Source: Martinezella multihospitum (GTDB lineage: Bacteria; Pseudomonadota; Alphaproteobacteria; Rhizobiales; Rhizobiaceae). Taken from it: 64,000 nt of DNA. Within the stretch, counting starts at the first letter, position 1. Every line of letters starts with the position of its first letter. Below, in pieces: positions 16,782 through 25,362 of the stretch. Under the pieces are notes generated by a model. The model saw nothing but the letters and a program-made list of their open reading frames with translations. It was not told where the DNA came from and searched no databases. The position numbers and the translations under genes are program-made. Location of the stretch: contig NZ_FMAG01000004.1 of the NCBI RefSeq assembly GCF_900094585.1, forward strand, positions 887,610-951,609. Reading direction: 5' to 3'.

Positions 16782-17620
16782 GTGGGACAATGAAGCCCAT
16801 CGGGCAGGTAGCTGGAAACGCGCTCATCGATCTTTTCGGGCGCGACAAGGCGATCATCGGCGTCGTTCACCTGGCGCCGCTTCCCGGTGCGCCACGCTAC
16901 TCCGGCGAGGAGATTGAGACCGTCTACCAGCGCGGACTTGACGACGCCCGCGCCTACCTTGCAGGCGGCTGCGACGCCGTGATCATCGAGAACCATGGCG
17001 ATATTCCTTTTTCGAAGCCCGATGATATCGGCCCTGAAACCTCGGCCTACATGGCCGTCATCTCCGATCGCATCCGCCGCGAACTCGGCGGTCCGGTCGG
17101 CATCAATGTTCTTGCGAATGCCGCCATTCCAGCGCTTGCAATCGCCAGTGCGGCAGGTGCGGGCTTCGTCCGCGTCAATCAATGGGCAAACGCCTATGTC
17201 GCCAATGAAGGTTTCATTGAGGGAGAAGCTGCCCGTGCAATGCGCTATCGCGCGCGGCTCAATGCCCATGGCATCCGCATCTTCGCCGATGCGCATGTCA
17301 AACATGGAGCGCATGCCATCGTTGCGGACCGACCGGTCGAGGAACAAGTCAAGGATCTCGTCTTCTTTGACGCGGATGTGGTTATCGCCACAGGACAAAG
17401 GACAGGACATGCAGCCGATCTCGATTACATCAGAACGATCAAGCAGGCGGCGGGCCTGCCAACGCTCGTCGGCAGCGGAGTAACCTTGGAGAATGGTAAC
17501 GACATACTTTCGGTTGCAGATGGCGTGATCATTGCAAGCTCACTGAAGTATGATGGCGTCTGGTGGAACGCAGTCGATCCGCAACGGGTAAAAGACTTCG
17601 TGACAGGCATCCATCGATGA
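16778..17620 (+). CDS. BtpA/SgcQ family protein
   Basis: A 280-residue TIM-barrel-like protein of the BtpA/SgcQ family, recognised by IIGVVHLAPLPGAPRY near the start, then GGCDAVIIENHGDIPF, and GSGVTLENGNDI near the end. BtpA was first linked to photosystem I accumulation in cyanobacteria and SgcQ lies in a sugar-related E. coli operon; the enzymatic reaction is not established as far as I know. Here it is locked by overlaps between a PfkB kinase and an M20 amidohydrolase, which suggests it acts on the phosphorylated sugar, perhaps as an aldolase or isomerase. That is inference. Confidence 0.85.
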   Translation: MSGTMKPIGQVAGNALIDLFGRDKAIIGVVHLAPLPGAPRYSGEEIETVYQRGLDDARAYLAGGCDAVIIENHGDIPFSKPDDIGPETSAYMAVISDRIRRELGGPVGINVLANAAIPALAIASAAGAGFVRVNQWANAYVANEGFIEGEAARAMRYRARLNAHGIRIFADAHVKHGAHAIVADRPVEEQVKDLVFFDADVVIATGQRTGHAADLDYIRTIKQAAGLPTLVGSGVTLENGNDILSVADGVIIASSLKYDGVWWNAVDPQRVKDFVTGIHR

Positions 17621-18858
17621 AGTCATACCCAAAGATCAATGCGCAGCGTCTGCTGCAGCGCATTGCCGATTTTGCAACGATAGGAGCAACGCCAGCGGGA
17701 GGGGTGAACCGTCAAGCGTTGAGCATTGAGGATAGGGCGGCCCGGCGCCGGCTTGCGGACCTGGCCGTTGCCCGCGGGTTCAACGTCCATCAGGATGCGA
17801 TTGCCAACCTGTTCATTCGCCGCGCGGGACGCGATCCTTCATTGCCACCCGTTTTGATCGGTAGCCATCTTGATAGCCAGCCTACGGGAGGCAGGTTCGA
17901 TGGCGCTCTTGGGACGCTGTCTGCCTTCGAGGTACTGGAAGCCCTGGAGGATGCAGGCGTCGTCACGGAGCGATCAGTCGAAATAGTGGCGTGGACCAAC
18001 GAGGAAGGTAGCCGCTTCTCCCCCGGCTGCATGGGATCCATGGCCTTTGTTGGTGCGGGTGACATCGCCGGGTGGCAGGATATGCTTGGCACCGACGGGG
18101 TGAGGCTTGGCGATGAATTGGCAGCGACATTGAAGGCACTGCCGGAAGCCGATATGCAGCCGGTCGGCCATGCTGTGTCTGCCTTCGTCGAGGTGCATAT
18201 CGAGCAGGGACCCGTGCTCGAGCGCGCGGGCATCCCGATTGGCCTCGTCACCGGCGTACAGGGAACCAGGTGGCTCGAGGTTTCCTTCAGTGGCGAGGCG
18301 GCCCATGCTGGCACGACTCCGCTGGAATTCCGCAAAGATCCGATGGCGGCGGCCGTCGCGGCGATTGCGCAACTGCAGCTAGTCGTCATGCCGGCCGATC
18401 CGATGGCACGGCTGACCGTTGGTCGAATGAGCGTCGAACCCAGTTCCGTCAACGTCATTCCGAGCAGGGTGACATTCACCATCGACATCCGCCATCCACG
18501 GGCAGACGTGCTTTCCTCCATCGAAGCCCAGATCGATGCGGAGTGCCGCGCGTCGGCCAAGCGCCATATGGTCGATGTACTCATCAAGAAACGCTTCGAC
18601 TTGGCACCTGGACAATTCGACATGACAATCGTCGACGTGATCGGCAATGCTTGCGAAAGGCTTGGCGTTGCCAACATGAAATTGGTTTCAGGCGCTTTTC
18701 ACGATGCACTTTTCATCAACCGTGTTGCACCGACAGCGATGATCTTTGTTCCGTGTCGAGACGGCATCAGTCATAACGAGGCTGAATTTGTCACCTCAGA
18801 AAATATCGAGACAGGCGCAACGGTACTGCTCGAGACCGTCCTTTCTTTGGCCCGATGA
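17617..18858 (+). CDS. M20 family amidohydrolase (allantoate / N-carbamoyl-amino acid hydrolase type)
   Basis: A 413-residue binuclear-zinc hydrolase. Metal-binding motifs: GSHLDSQPTGGRFDGALG (H and D), WTNEEGSRF (E), HIEQGPVLE (H) and GISHNEAEF (H). The dimerisation domain carries GEAAHAGTTPLEF. These features match allantoate amidohydrolase, ureidoglycolate or N-carbamoyl-L-amino-acid hydrolases rather than peptidases. Start ATG 17617 overlaps the stop of the preceding gene (ATGA). As last gene of the operon it implies that the imported compound or a product carries a ureido or carbamoyl group, which is odd for a sugar operon. Confidence 0.88.
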   Translation: MKSYPKINAQRLLQRIADFATIGATPAGGVNRQALSIEDRAARRRLADLAVARGFNVHQDAIANLFIRRAGRDPSLPPVLIGSHLDSQPTGGRFDGALGTLSAFEVLEALEDAGVVTERSVEIVAWTNEEGSRFSPGCMGSMAFVGAGDIAGWQDMLGTDGVRLGDELAATLKALPEADMQPVGHAVSAFVEVHIEQGPVLERAGIPIGLVTGVQGTRWLEVSFSGEAAHAGTTPLEFRKDPMAAAVAAIAQLQLVVMPADPMARLTVGRMSVEPSSVNVIPSRVTFTIDIRHPRADVLSSIEAQIDAECRASAKRHMVDVLIKKRFDLAPGQFDMTIVDVIGNACERLGVANMKLVSGAFHDALFINRVAPTAMIFVPCRDGISHNEAEFVTSENIETGATVLLETVLSLAR

Positions 18859-19070
18859 GCAACGGTCAACGCTCCTCAAAGGCGGCCGACAATAGCGACA
18901 ATAGAAGAATAAAAACTGGAGGCGCGAACACGTGCCCTCGTTGGCCGCCAAGATTCGAACCAAGCTCAATGTTTAGCTCTTGAAGGGATTCAATCCGGCG
19001 CCGTAAAATTTGCTTCCCGCTCAGACGGTTAGTTGTACGGCAAACCGGACGCGATCAAAGTCTCCGCTCG

Positions 19071-19826
19071 CTAAGCAACGGCTTGAGCACCAGTGATCTC
19101 TACCACAGAACCACACATGAACGCCGCCTCGTCTGACGCAAGGAACGCGACAAGAGCTGCAACTTCCTCAGGCTTGCCAACGCGTCCGAAGGGTACAAGC
19201 CGATCCAGATCTGCGATCGTGCGGCCGGACTTCCTGACCCCCGCTTCCAGCATTGGCGTATGGATCTCGCCTGGGCAGACGGCGTTAACGCGAATCTTAT
19301 CCGGCGCATAGTCGCGAGCCAGATTCTGGGTGAATGCGGCAACGGCTGCCTTCGTCGTGTTGTAGGCAATATGATTGGGCGCAGGATGGAGCCCCCACTG
19401 AGAGGCAGTGTTGACGATCGCTCCGCCGCCTGCCGAGATCATATGCGGAAGAACCGCCCGGCAAAGATGGAACATAGAATCCAGATTTATCGTGAAACTG
19501 ATATCCCAATCCTCATCCGACAGCGAAAGCAGGTTGCCGCGCCGATTGATGCCCGCGTTGTTGACGAGGACGTCGATACGCCTGCGAAGCGCGAAGGCTT
19601 GCTCAACGAGATCGAAGCATGCTTCCTTCTTTGAGATGTCCGCGGCGATCGTCATGGCGGCACCGCCCCCGGCCCCGATACCACTTGCGACTTGCATGGC
19701 GGCTTCGGCGTTGACATCGGTAACGACGACTAGCGCGCCTTCGGAAGCCAGCCGACGGGCAATGGCCGAGCCGATACCGCCACCCGCGCCCGTAACGATG
19801 GCGACCTTATCTTCAAAGCGTTTCAT
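19071..19826 (-). CDS. SDR family oxidoreductase
   Basis: A 251-residue short-chain dehydrogenase: TGAGGGIGSA coenzyme motif near residues 12-21, NNAG near 86-89, catalytic Ser in NTASQWG and the Tyr-x-x-x-Lys in AYNTTKAA. I chose ATG 19826, which has GGGAG nine bases upstream, over the in-frame ATG at 19841. It is the last gene of the hydroxyproline operon. Neither this SDR nor its neighbour is needed for the known trans-4-hydroxyproline route, so they may oxidise a related hydroxylated substrate. Confidence 0.87.
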   Translation of the reverse strand: MKRFEDKVAIVTGAGGGIGSAIARRLASEGALVVVTDVNAEAAMQVASGIGAGGGAAMTIAADISKKEACFDLVEQAFALRRRIDVLVNNAGINRRGNLLSLSDEDWDISFTINLDSMFHLCRAVLPHMISAGGGAIVNTASQWGLHPAPNHIAYNTTKAAVAAFTQNLARDYAPDKIRVNAVCPGEIHTPMLEAGVRKSGRTIADLDRLVPFGRVGKPEEVAALVAFLASDEAAFMCGSVVEITGAQAVA

Positions 19827-19841
19827 GACAATATCTCCCAT

Positions 19842-20600
19842 TTATCGAGTGTAGCTTCCGCCGTTGACATCGAGCGTGGCCCCATTGAGCGACACCTGGC
19901 TTGAACGCAAAACGAATGCGACCAATTCCGCCACCTCCGATGGCGCCGCCATCTCACCGATCGGAATGTCGGCGACGGCGGCTGCCTTTCCGTGCGTGGC
20001 GACGAAGTCCTCCGCCATGTCGGTGCGGACCCAACCGGGAGCGATCGCGACGGCCGTGATGCCGTCTGCCCCGAAGCTTCGTGCGATGGACTTGGTCAGA
20101 TTGACGAGCGCCGCCTTGGTCGCTCCATATGGCATGGCATCGGCTGTGTAGCCGCGCTGGCCCGCACGGCTGGTCATGTTGACGATGCGGCCGCTGCCAT
20201 ATCCCTTGAAGTGCCGAATAGCCTCTTTGCAAAGATCGGCTGCGGCGAAGAAGTTGATCTGAAACTCCCCCCGCCACGCAGCCCTCCAGTCCTCCGGCGA
20301 AGCTTCGATGGAGATTTCAGAACGGATGCCCGCGTTGTTGACAAGGCCATGAATACGCCCTGCTGCCTCGACGGACTTGCGCCAGAGCTCGAAGGCACCT
20401 TCCGGTGTCGAAAGATCGGACTGCACAAGCCATCCCCGTCCCCCTATGCGGTCAAGCAGCGCTCCGGCACCGTCTTTGTCTCGACCGTAGTGAATTATCG
20501 AATGGGCGCCCTCCGCGGCAAGCCGTTCGACGATCGCCGCCCCGATGCCTCCGGAAGCACCGCTGACCAGCACGACCTGCCCTTCAAGCGTCTTGCTCAT
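19842..20600 (-). CDS. SDR family oxidoreductase
   Basis: A 252-residue short-chain dehydrogenase with SGASGGIGAA, NNAGIRSE, the serine in NMTSRAGQRG and the Tyr-x-x-x-Lys in PYGATKAALV. It is clearly a different paralogue from the SDR that follows it. It lies about 10 bases after the epimerase gene, within the hydroxyproline operon. Reaction unknown; 3-hydroxyacid or hydroxyproline-isomer oxidation would fit the setting. Confidence 0.87.
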   Translation of the reverse strand: MSKTLEGQVVLVSGASGGIGAAIVERLAAEGAHSIIHYGRDKDGAGALLDRIGGRGWLVQSDLSTPEGAFELWRKSVEAAGRIHGLVNNAGIRSEISIEASPEDWRAAWRGEFQINFFAAADLCKEAIRHFKGYGSGRIVNMTSRAGQRGYTADAMPYGATKAALVNLTKSIARSFGADGITAVAIAPGWVRTDMAEDFVATHGKAAAVADIPIGEMAAPSEVAELVAFVLRSSQVSLNGATLDVNGGSYTR

Positions 20601-20609
20601 CTTTGTTCC

Positions 20610-21644
20610 TCACTTCAACAGACGGACTTGCGGTCCCCACGTATCCGATAATGCAAAGCCGGCCATGAACGGATCGTCCTGCGAGATCCTGAGCTGCGAC
20701 CTGCCGTAGACGTAACTGCGGCCGGTTATGCGCGGCAGGACCGCCTTGCGTTCGCCGACTTGCGTTATGCCTATCGCCTCGGCGATGAACTCCCCGCCAA
20801 TTATGGAGCGAGATATCCGGGCATCATGCACCGCGACCATACCGCGTGCGTAGAGCGTCGCGAGGTTGGCGGAGCTGCCCGTCCCGCAAGGGGAACGGTC
20901 GACGCGACCGGGTTGTAAGGTCGTACACGTGCGGATAGCCCCATCCGGCTCCTTGTCGCGAAACATCACATAGGCAATCTCGTCGACTCCGGGAAGCGTG
21001 GGATGGGTGACCTTGACCTGGTCGGCAACAAGACGCTTGAGCTCGATACCGGCTTCAGCCAGTTCGCGAGCGTTCGCTGGCTCGATTTTGAGCCCGATCT
21101 GATCCGCATCGACAAGCGCATAATAGACGCCGCCAAATGCGACATCGACTTTGATCCTGCCCCAGGCCGATGTCTCAATTTCATGATCGAGCAGCTCCAC
21201 GAAGCTCGGCACATTGTCCAGGCTGACGCTGATACAGCGTCCGCCCTCACACTTGGCATGGGCGACAATCAGGCCTGCCGGCGTATCGAGCCGAAGCACG
21301 GTTTCTGGCTCTGTCATCGGCACCCGACCGCTTTCCAGAAGAGCTGTGACGACGCATATGCAGTTGCTGCCCGACATCGGATGTGCCCGATCCGCTTGCA
21401 GGACGATGAACCCCGCGTCGGCATCAGCACGCGTCGGTGGCATGAGCAGATTGACGGACATGGCGACATTGGCGCGCGGCTCGAAGGTGACGAAGCGCCG
21501 GAGGCTATCGTCGACCATATTGATGTAATTCATCTTGTCGAGCATGGTTGCGCCAGGAATGTCCGGAGCGCCATCGACAAGTACGTGGCCAAGCTCGCCC
21601 TGGCAGTGAACGAGCAGCAATTCGAGAGATCTGTCGAAATGCAT
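20610..21644 (-). CDS. hypRE: 4-hydroxyproline 2-epimerase (proline racemase family, Ser/Cys type)
   Basis: A 344-residue proline racemase-superfamily protein. The second catalytic cysteine is present in DRSPCGTGSSA. The first, normally MCGHG, reads MSGSN, so serine replaces cysteine. From published family work as I recall it, Ser/Cys members include hydroxyproline epimerases, while Cys/Thr members are trans-3-hydroxyproline dehydratases. It should convert trans-4-hydroxy-L-proline to cis-4-hydroxy-D-proline, the first catabolic step. The next enzymes of that route are the adjacent genes. The symbol follows the Sinorhizobium meliloti hyp locus. Confidence 0.87.
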   Translation of the reverse strand: MHFDRSLELLLVHCQGELGHVLVDGAPDIPGATMLDKMNYINMVDDSLRRFVTFEPRANVAMSVNLLMPPTRADADAGFIVLQADRAHPMSGSNCICVVTALLESGRVPMTEPETVLRLDTPAGLIVAHAKCEGGRCISVSLDNVPSFVELLDHEIETSAWGRIKVDVAFGGVYYALVDADQIGLKIEPANARELAEAGIELKRLVADQVKVTHPTLPGVDEIAYVMFRDKEPDGAIRTCTTLQPGRVDRSPCGTGSSANLATLYARGMVAVHDARISRSIIGGEFIAEAIGITQVGERKAVLPRITGRSYVYGRSQLRISQDDPFMAGFALSDTWGPQVRLLK

Positions 21645-21656
21645 CCGATCGCGCCT

Positions 21657-23138
21657 TTACTTGATGTACCAGCCCCAGGGCTTGTCGGTGACGTATTTGG
21701 TGATCTGCTTGGTCTCGAGATAGTTTTCGAGACCCCAGCGGCCGAGCTCGCGGCCAATTCCGGATTCCTTGTAGCCGCCCCACGGTGCCTCGGTGAAAGT
21801 GGGCTGGGAGCAATTGATCCAGACGATGCCTGCCCGGAAGGCCGCGGCTACACGCTCGGCGCGAGCGTCGTCCTTGGACATGACGGCGGCAGCCAGGCCG
21901 AAACGGGAATCGTTCGCAAGCTCGATCGCTTCCTCTTCGCTCTCGAAGGGCCGGATGCACACGACGGGACCGAATATCTCCTCAACCCAGGCGTCGCTGT
22001 CGAGCGGAACATCCGTCAATATTGTCGGGCGAAGATAATAGCCTTTGTCAAACCCTTCCGGCCGCGTTCCACCGCACGCGACAGTTGCCCCGGCTTTCCG
22101 CGCGCCCTCGATCGCAGCAACGACCTGCTCGTACTGGCGCTTGGAAACCAGCGGTCCCAGCAAGACGCCCTCTTCCAAGCCGTTTCCGATCTTGATCTTA
22201 TCCGTCTCCGCGACCAGACGCGCAAGAAGGCGCTCGTATATCGCCTTCTGCACAAGAACGCGCGACGTTGCCGAGCAAACCTGGCCCTGGTTCCAGAAGA
22301 TGCCGAACATGATCCATTCCACCGCCTCGTCGATATCGGCATCTTCAAACACGACGAATGGCGACTTGCCACCGAGCTCAAGGCTCACTCGCTTGATGTC
22401 GCGAGCGGCCGCAGCCATGATTTTGGAACCCACAGGGCCTGAGCCTGTGAACGCCAGCTTGTCGACGCCCTTGTGGTCGATGATGGCCTGTCCGGCGATC
22501 GAACCAGAGCCGGTAAGGATATTCAGAACACCCGGAGGTAGCCCGGCTTCATCGGCAATGGTGGCGAGCTCCAATGCAGTCAGGGACGTCAGCTCGGCAG
22601 GCTTGAGGATAACCGTGCAACCGGCGGCCAGAGCAGGAGCAACCTTCCAGGCGGCCATCAGCAGCGGATAGTTCCAGGGAATAATCGCGCCCGCAACGCC
22701 GATAGGCTCTCTGACCGCCTTGGACGTAAACCGATCGTCAGCAAGAGAGATGATCTCCTCCGGCCTGTTGTCGAGCTGCTCGGCAAGATCGGCATAGAAA
22801 TCGAAGCATCCCGCCGCATCGGCAATATCCCAATCCGCCTCCGGCAATGGCTTGCCATTGTCGATGACTTCCAGACGGGCGATCTCTGCCTGGCGGGTGC
22901 GAATAGCTTCCGCAATGGCTCTCAGGTATTTCGCACGCTGAGTACCGAAAAGCTTCGGCCAGCCGTCTTGGTCGAAGGCACGCCTGGCCGCCCTGACTGC
23001 AACGTCAACATCTTCGGCGGTGGCTGCGGCAATCGTCTGTATGACCTCTTCCGTTGCCGGATTGATCACCTCGCATACGCCACCCCTGAGAGGTTTGACC
23101 CATTTGCCGTCAATGTAGAGTTCGCTTCGCATCTTCAT
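21657..23138 (-). CDS. hypH: Aldehyde dehydrogenase, probable alpha-ketoglutarate semialdehyde dehydrogenase
   Basis: A 493-residue NAD(P)-dependent aldehyde dehydrogenase. VSLELGGKSPF carries the catalytic glutamate and NQGQVCSATSRV the catalytic cysteine; IIPWNYPLLMAAWKVAPALA is the cofactor-binding block. The sequence is betaine-aldehyde-dehydrogenase-like, but the operon context points to oxidation of alpha-ketoglutarate semialdehyde to alpha-ketoglutarate, the last step of hydroxyproline breakdown. Start could be 23138 or the ATG two codons later. Confidence 0.88.
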   Translation of the reverse strand: MKMRSELYIDGKWVKPLRGGVCEVINPATEEVIQTIAAATAEDVDVAVRAARRAFDQDGWPKLFGTQRAKYLRAIAEAIRTRQAEIARLEVIDNGKPLPEADWDIADAAGCFDFYADLAEQLDNRPEEIISLADDRFTSKAVREPIGVAGAIIPWNYPLLMAAWKVAPALAAGCTVILKPAELTSLTALELATIADEAGLPPGVLNILTGSGSIAGQAIIDHKGVDKLAFTGSGPVGSKIMAAAARDIKRVSLELGGKSPFVVFEDADIDEAVEWIMFGIFWNQGQVCSATSRVLVQKAIYERLLARLVAETDKIKIGNGLEEGVLLGPLVSKRQYEQVVAAIEGARKAGATVACGGTRPEGFDKGYYLRPTILTDVPLDSDAWVEEIFGPVVCIRPFESEEEAIELANDSRFGLAAAVMSKDDARAERVAAAFRAGIVWINCSQPTFTEAPWGGYKESGIGRELGRWGLENYLETKQITKYVTDKPWGWYIK

Positions 23139-23166
23139 ATCCTTGCTGCCATAGATCGCCGCGGCT

Positions 23167-24405
23167 CTAAAACCGGTCGACGCGATAAGGTTTCATATCC
23201 ACGGGTGGTTCGAGGCCAGTGATGATATCGCTCATCAACCGGGCGGTCGTTGCCGCATAGGTCAGGCCGAGATGGCCGTGGCCTGTCGCATACCAGACGT
23301 TTCGCCGCTTGGCTGACTGCCCCATCACCGGCACGGTATCCGGCAAAGCCGGACGGTGCCCCATCCACTCCGTTGCCTGACGCACTTGCAGATCGGGCAG
23401 CGCCTCCTTGGCTCGCGTCACAAGCACCTGCGCGCGTCTGTAATCCGGCGTTGCGTCAAGGCCGGCCATTTCGACCGTCCCGCCGACCCGGATGCCGCCG
23501 GCCGTAGGCGCAACCATGAAAGCGCGCGCGGGCCAGATGATCGAGTGTCGCATCGAAACACCAGGATCCATGATTTGGGTATGATAGCCACGTTCGGTTT
23601 CAAGCGGGATATTCTCCTTCAACATGTCCGAGAGCCGTGCGGTAAAGGCCCCGGCAGCGAGAACAAACTTATCCGCTGCGAGCAATCGCCCATCATTCAA
23701 CCGAATGGCGGATATGCCGTCTTCACCATGTTCGAAGCCGCTCATTGTCCCCTGCTCGACGACGCCGCCCAAGGTCCTGAATCTCTCGGCGATGGCAAGA
23801 ACGAGCTTATAGGGGTCGGCGATCGAACGATTGTCCGGGAACAGGACGGCCTTGCCTATCTTTGTCGTCAGAGCCGGTTCGATATCACGGATGGCATTGC
23901 CGCCAAGGATTTCGTACCTAAAACCAAAGCGTTCGAGAACTTCGATATGCGCACGATCGGCTCTAAACTCGGCTTCGTCGACATAGAGGCTGAGACACCC
24001 CTCCGCGCTCAGCATGTGCTGAAGGCCGGTCGTCTTGAGGAGTGCCTCCAGATCCTCGTGGGCGCGCGTGCACAGCGTCGCGCCGGCTTCTTCAAGCTCC
24101 CTCAGCTTCGATGGACGGCTTGCGGCTATGAAGCGCAGAAACCAGGGGATCAGCCGCGGCACATAGGAGGGCCGGATGCGAACAGGTCCCCGTGGATCAA
24201 GCAGCCATTTCGGCATCTGCGCCCAGATACCGGGGCGCGAAGCAGGCATGAATTCCGTCACGGCGATGCTGGCCATATTGCCATAGGAGGCACCCTGGCC
24301 CGGCGTATTCCTGTCGATGAGCACGACGGATTGGCCGCGGCGCTGCAACTCGTAAGCAAGGCTGGTCCCGATAATGCCGGCGCCGACGACAACGATTGAA
24401 GCCAC
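23167..24405 (-). CDS. hypO: cis-4-hydroxy-D-proline dehydrogenase (DadA-like FAD oxidoreductase)
   Basis: A 412-residue DAO-family flavoprotein with the N-terminal dinucleotide-binding motif VVVGAGIIGTSLAYELQRRG (residues 4-23) followed by the acidic end of the second strand (VVLID). The C-terminal block YATGHGHLGLTYAATTARL is typical of D-amino-acid dehydrogenases. In this operon it should oxidise cis-4-hydroxy-D-proline to pyrroline-4-hydroxy-2-carboxylate, passing electrons to the respiratory chain. The symbol follows S. meliloti usage as I recall it. Confidence 0.88.
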   Translation of the reverse strand: MASIVVVGAGIIGTSLAYELQRRGQSVVLIDRNTPGQGASYGNMASIAVTEFMPASRPGIWAQMPKWLLDPRGPVRIRPSYVPRLIPWFLRFIAASRPSKLRELEEAGATLCTRAHEDLEALLKTTGLQHMLSAEGCLSLYVDEAEFRADRAHIEVLERFGFRYEILGGNAIRDIEPALTTKIGKAVLFPDNRSIADPYKLVLAIAERFRTLGGVVEQGTMSGFEHGEDGISAIRLNDGRLLAADKFVLAAGAFTARLSDMLKENIPLETERGYHTQIMDPGVSMRHSIIWPARAFMVAPTAGGIRVGGTVEMAGLDATPDYRRAQVLVTRAKEALPDLQVRQATEWMGHRPALPDTVPVMGQSAKRRNVWYATGHGHLGLTYAATTARLMSDIITGLEPPVDMKPYRVDRF

Positions 24406-24453
24406 TTCAGTTCCTCAAAAATGCGTATCGAAGCACCTCGACACTCGATCTGC

Positions 24454-25332
24454 TCACCAATTCAGGATGGGTTGCATGGCGGCCTTGAATTCAGCCTTTT
24501 CATCGGCCGTAAGTTCGCCAAGAGGTGCGCGGCTGTTGCCGACGGCCAGGCCTTGAAGCTCGCAGCCATATTTGACCTTCTGCACGAACTTGCCGCTCTC
24601 GAGGATGTTCATCGCGCGATAGAGCACGATCATCTTCTCCCGCGCGGCCGCGAGATCTCCTGAGCGGAAGGTTCGATCCAGATCGACACAGGCCTTTGCC
24701 ATGCAATTAGCCGGCCCGCAGATCCAGGCGTCGGCGCCCCAGAACATGAAGTCGAGAGCGATGTCGTCCGAGCCGGAGATCAGGTCGATGCGGCCTTTGT
24801 AACGGGAATGGATGTCGATCGCACGCTGGAGGGAGCCGGAGCTTTCCTTGATGCCCAGGACACGGGGGTCGTCCGCGAGCGCATCGAGGATATCGAAGCC
24901 GATCTCGACGCCGTCCTTGTAGGGATAGCTATAGAGTACAAGGTTGATATCGGTCGCATCGAGCACATTGCGAAAATGCGCGAGCAATTCGTCCTGCGTC
25001 GGGCGTGTGTAGAAGGGCGTCGCCAGCAAAACGGTATCGTAGCCAATCTCCTTGGCGCGCAGTGTGTTTTCGATGACCGCGCGGCTTGCGGGCGCGTTCG
25101 TGCCGGCAATCAGAGCTTCGTCTTCCCTGGCGAAGTCCTTGACGAATCTCAATACGTCGTCACGTTCCTGGTTCGACAGCGCGGAATATTCGCCCGTCGA
25201 TCCCATGGGGACCCATCCGGTCACTCCGGCGGCGCGCAGCGCCGTGAGATGCCGTTCGAAAGCCCTAAAATCGACCTTGCCGTTCGCGTCGAAGGGGGTG
25301 ATGAGCGCGGGCATGACGCCGGACAGTTTCAT
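24454..25332 (-). CDS. hypD: 1-pyrroline-4-hydroxy-2-carboxylate deaminase (DapA family)
   Basis: A 292-residue DHDPS/NAL-family aldolase-fold protein. The Schiff-base lysine is in LGIKESSGSLQ, the conserved tyrosine in LYSYPYKDG, and the substrate carboxylate loop is GSTGEYSALS. Start ATG 25332 follows GGAGACC. In hydroxyproline loci this family deaminates and dehydrates pyrroline-4-hydroxy-2-carboxylate to alpha-ketoglutarate semialdehyde, matching the flanking dehydrogenases. Confidence 0.87.
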   Translation of the reverse strand: MKLSGVMPALITPFDANGKVDFRAFERHLTALRAAGVTGWVPMGSTGEYSALSNQERDDVLRFVKDFAREDEALIAGTNAPASRAVIENTLRAKEIGYDTVLLATPFYTRPTQDELLAHFRNVLDATDINLVLYSYPYKDGVEIGFDILDALADDPRVLGIKESSGSLQRAIDIHSRYKGRIDLISGSDDIALDFMFWGADAWICGPANCMAKACVDLDRTFRSGDLAAAREKMIVLYRAMNILESGKFVQKVKYGCELQGLAVGNSRAPLGELTADEKAEFKAAMQPILNW

Positions 25333-25362
25333 GGAGGTCTCCTATATGTGAAGCGATTGCGT

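Noticed and set aside
18940..18975. A tRNA-like T-loop string on the minus strand (GGTTCGAATC near 18951-18961).
   Set aside because: The stem bases around the loop do not pair and no acceptor, D or anticodon arms can be found; it is not a tRNA or a convincing attachment site.
21003..22442. A 479-codon open frame on the plus strand.
   Set aside because: It crosses the epimerase and aldehyde dehydrogenase genes antisense; no family similarity.
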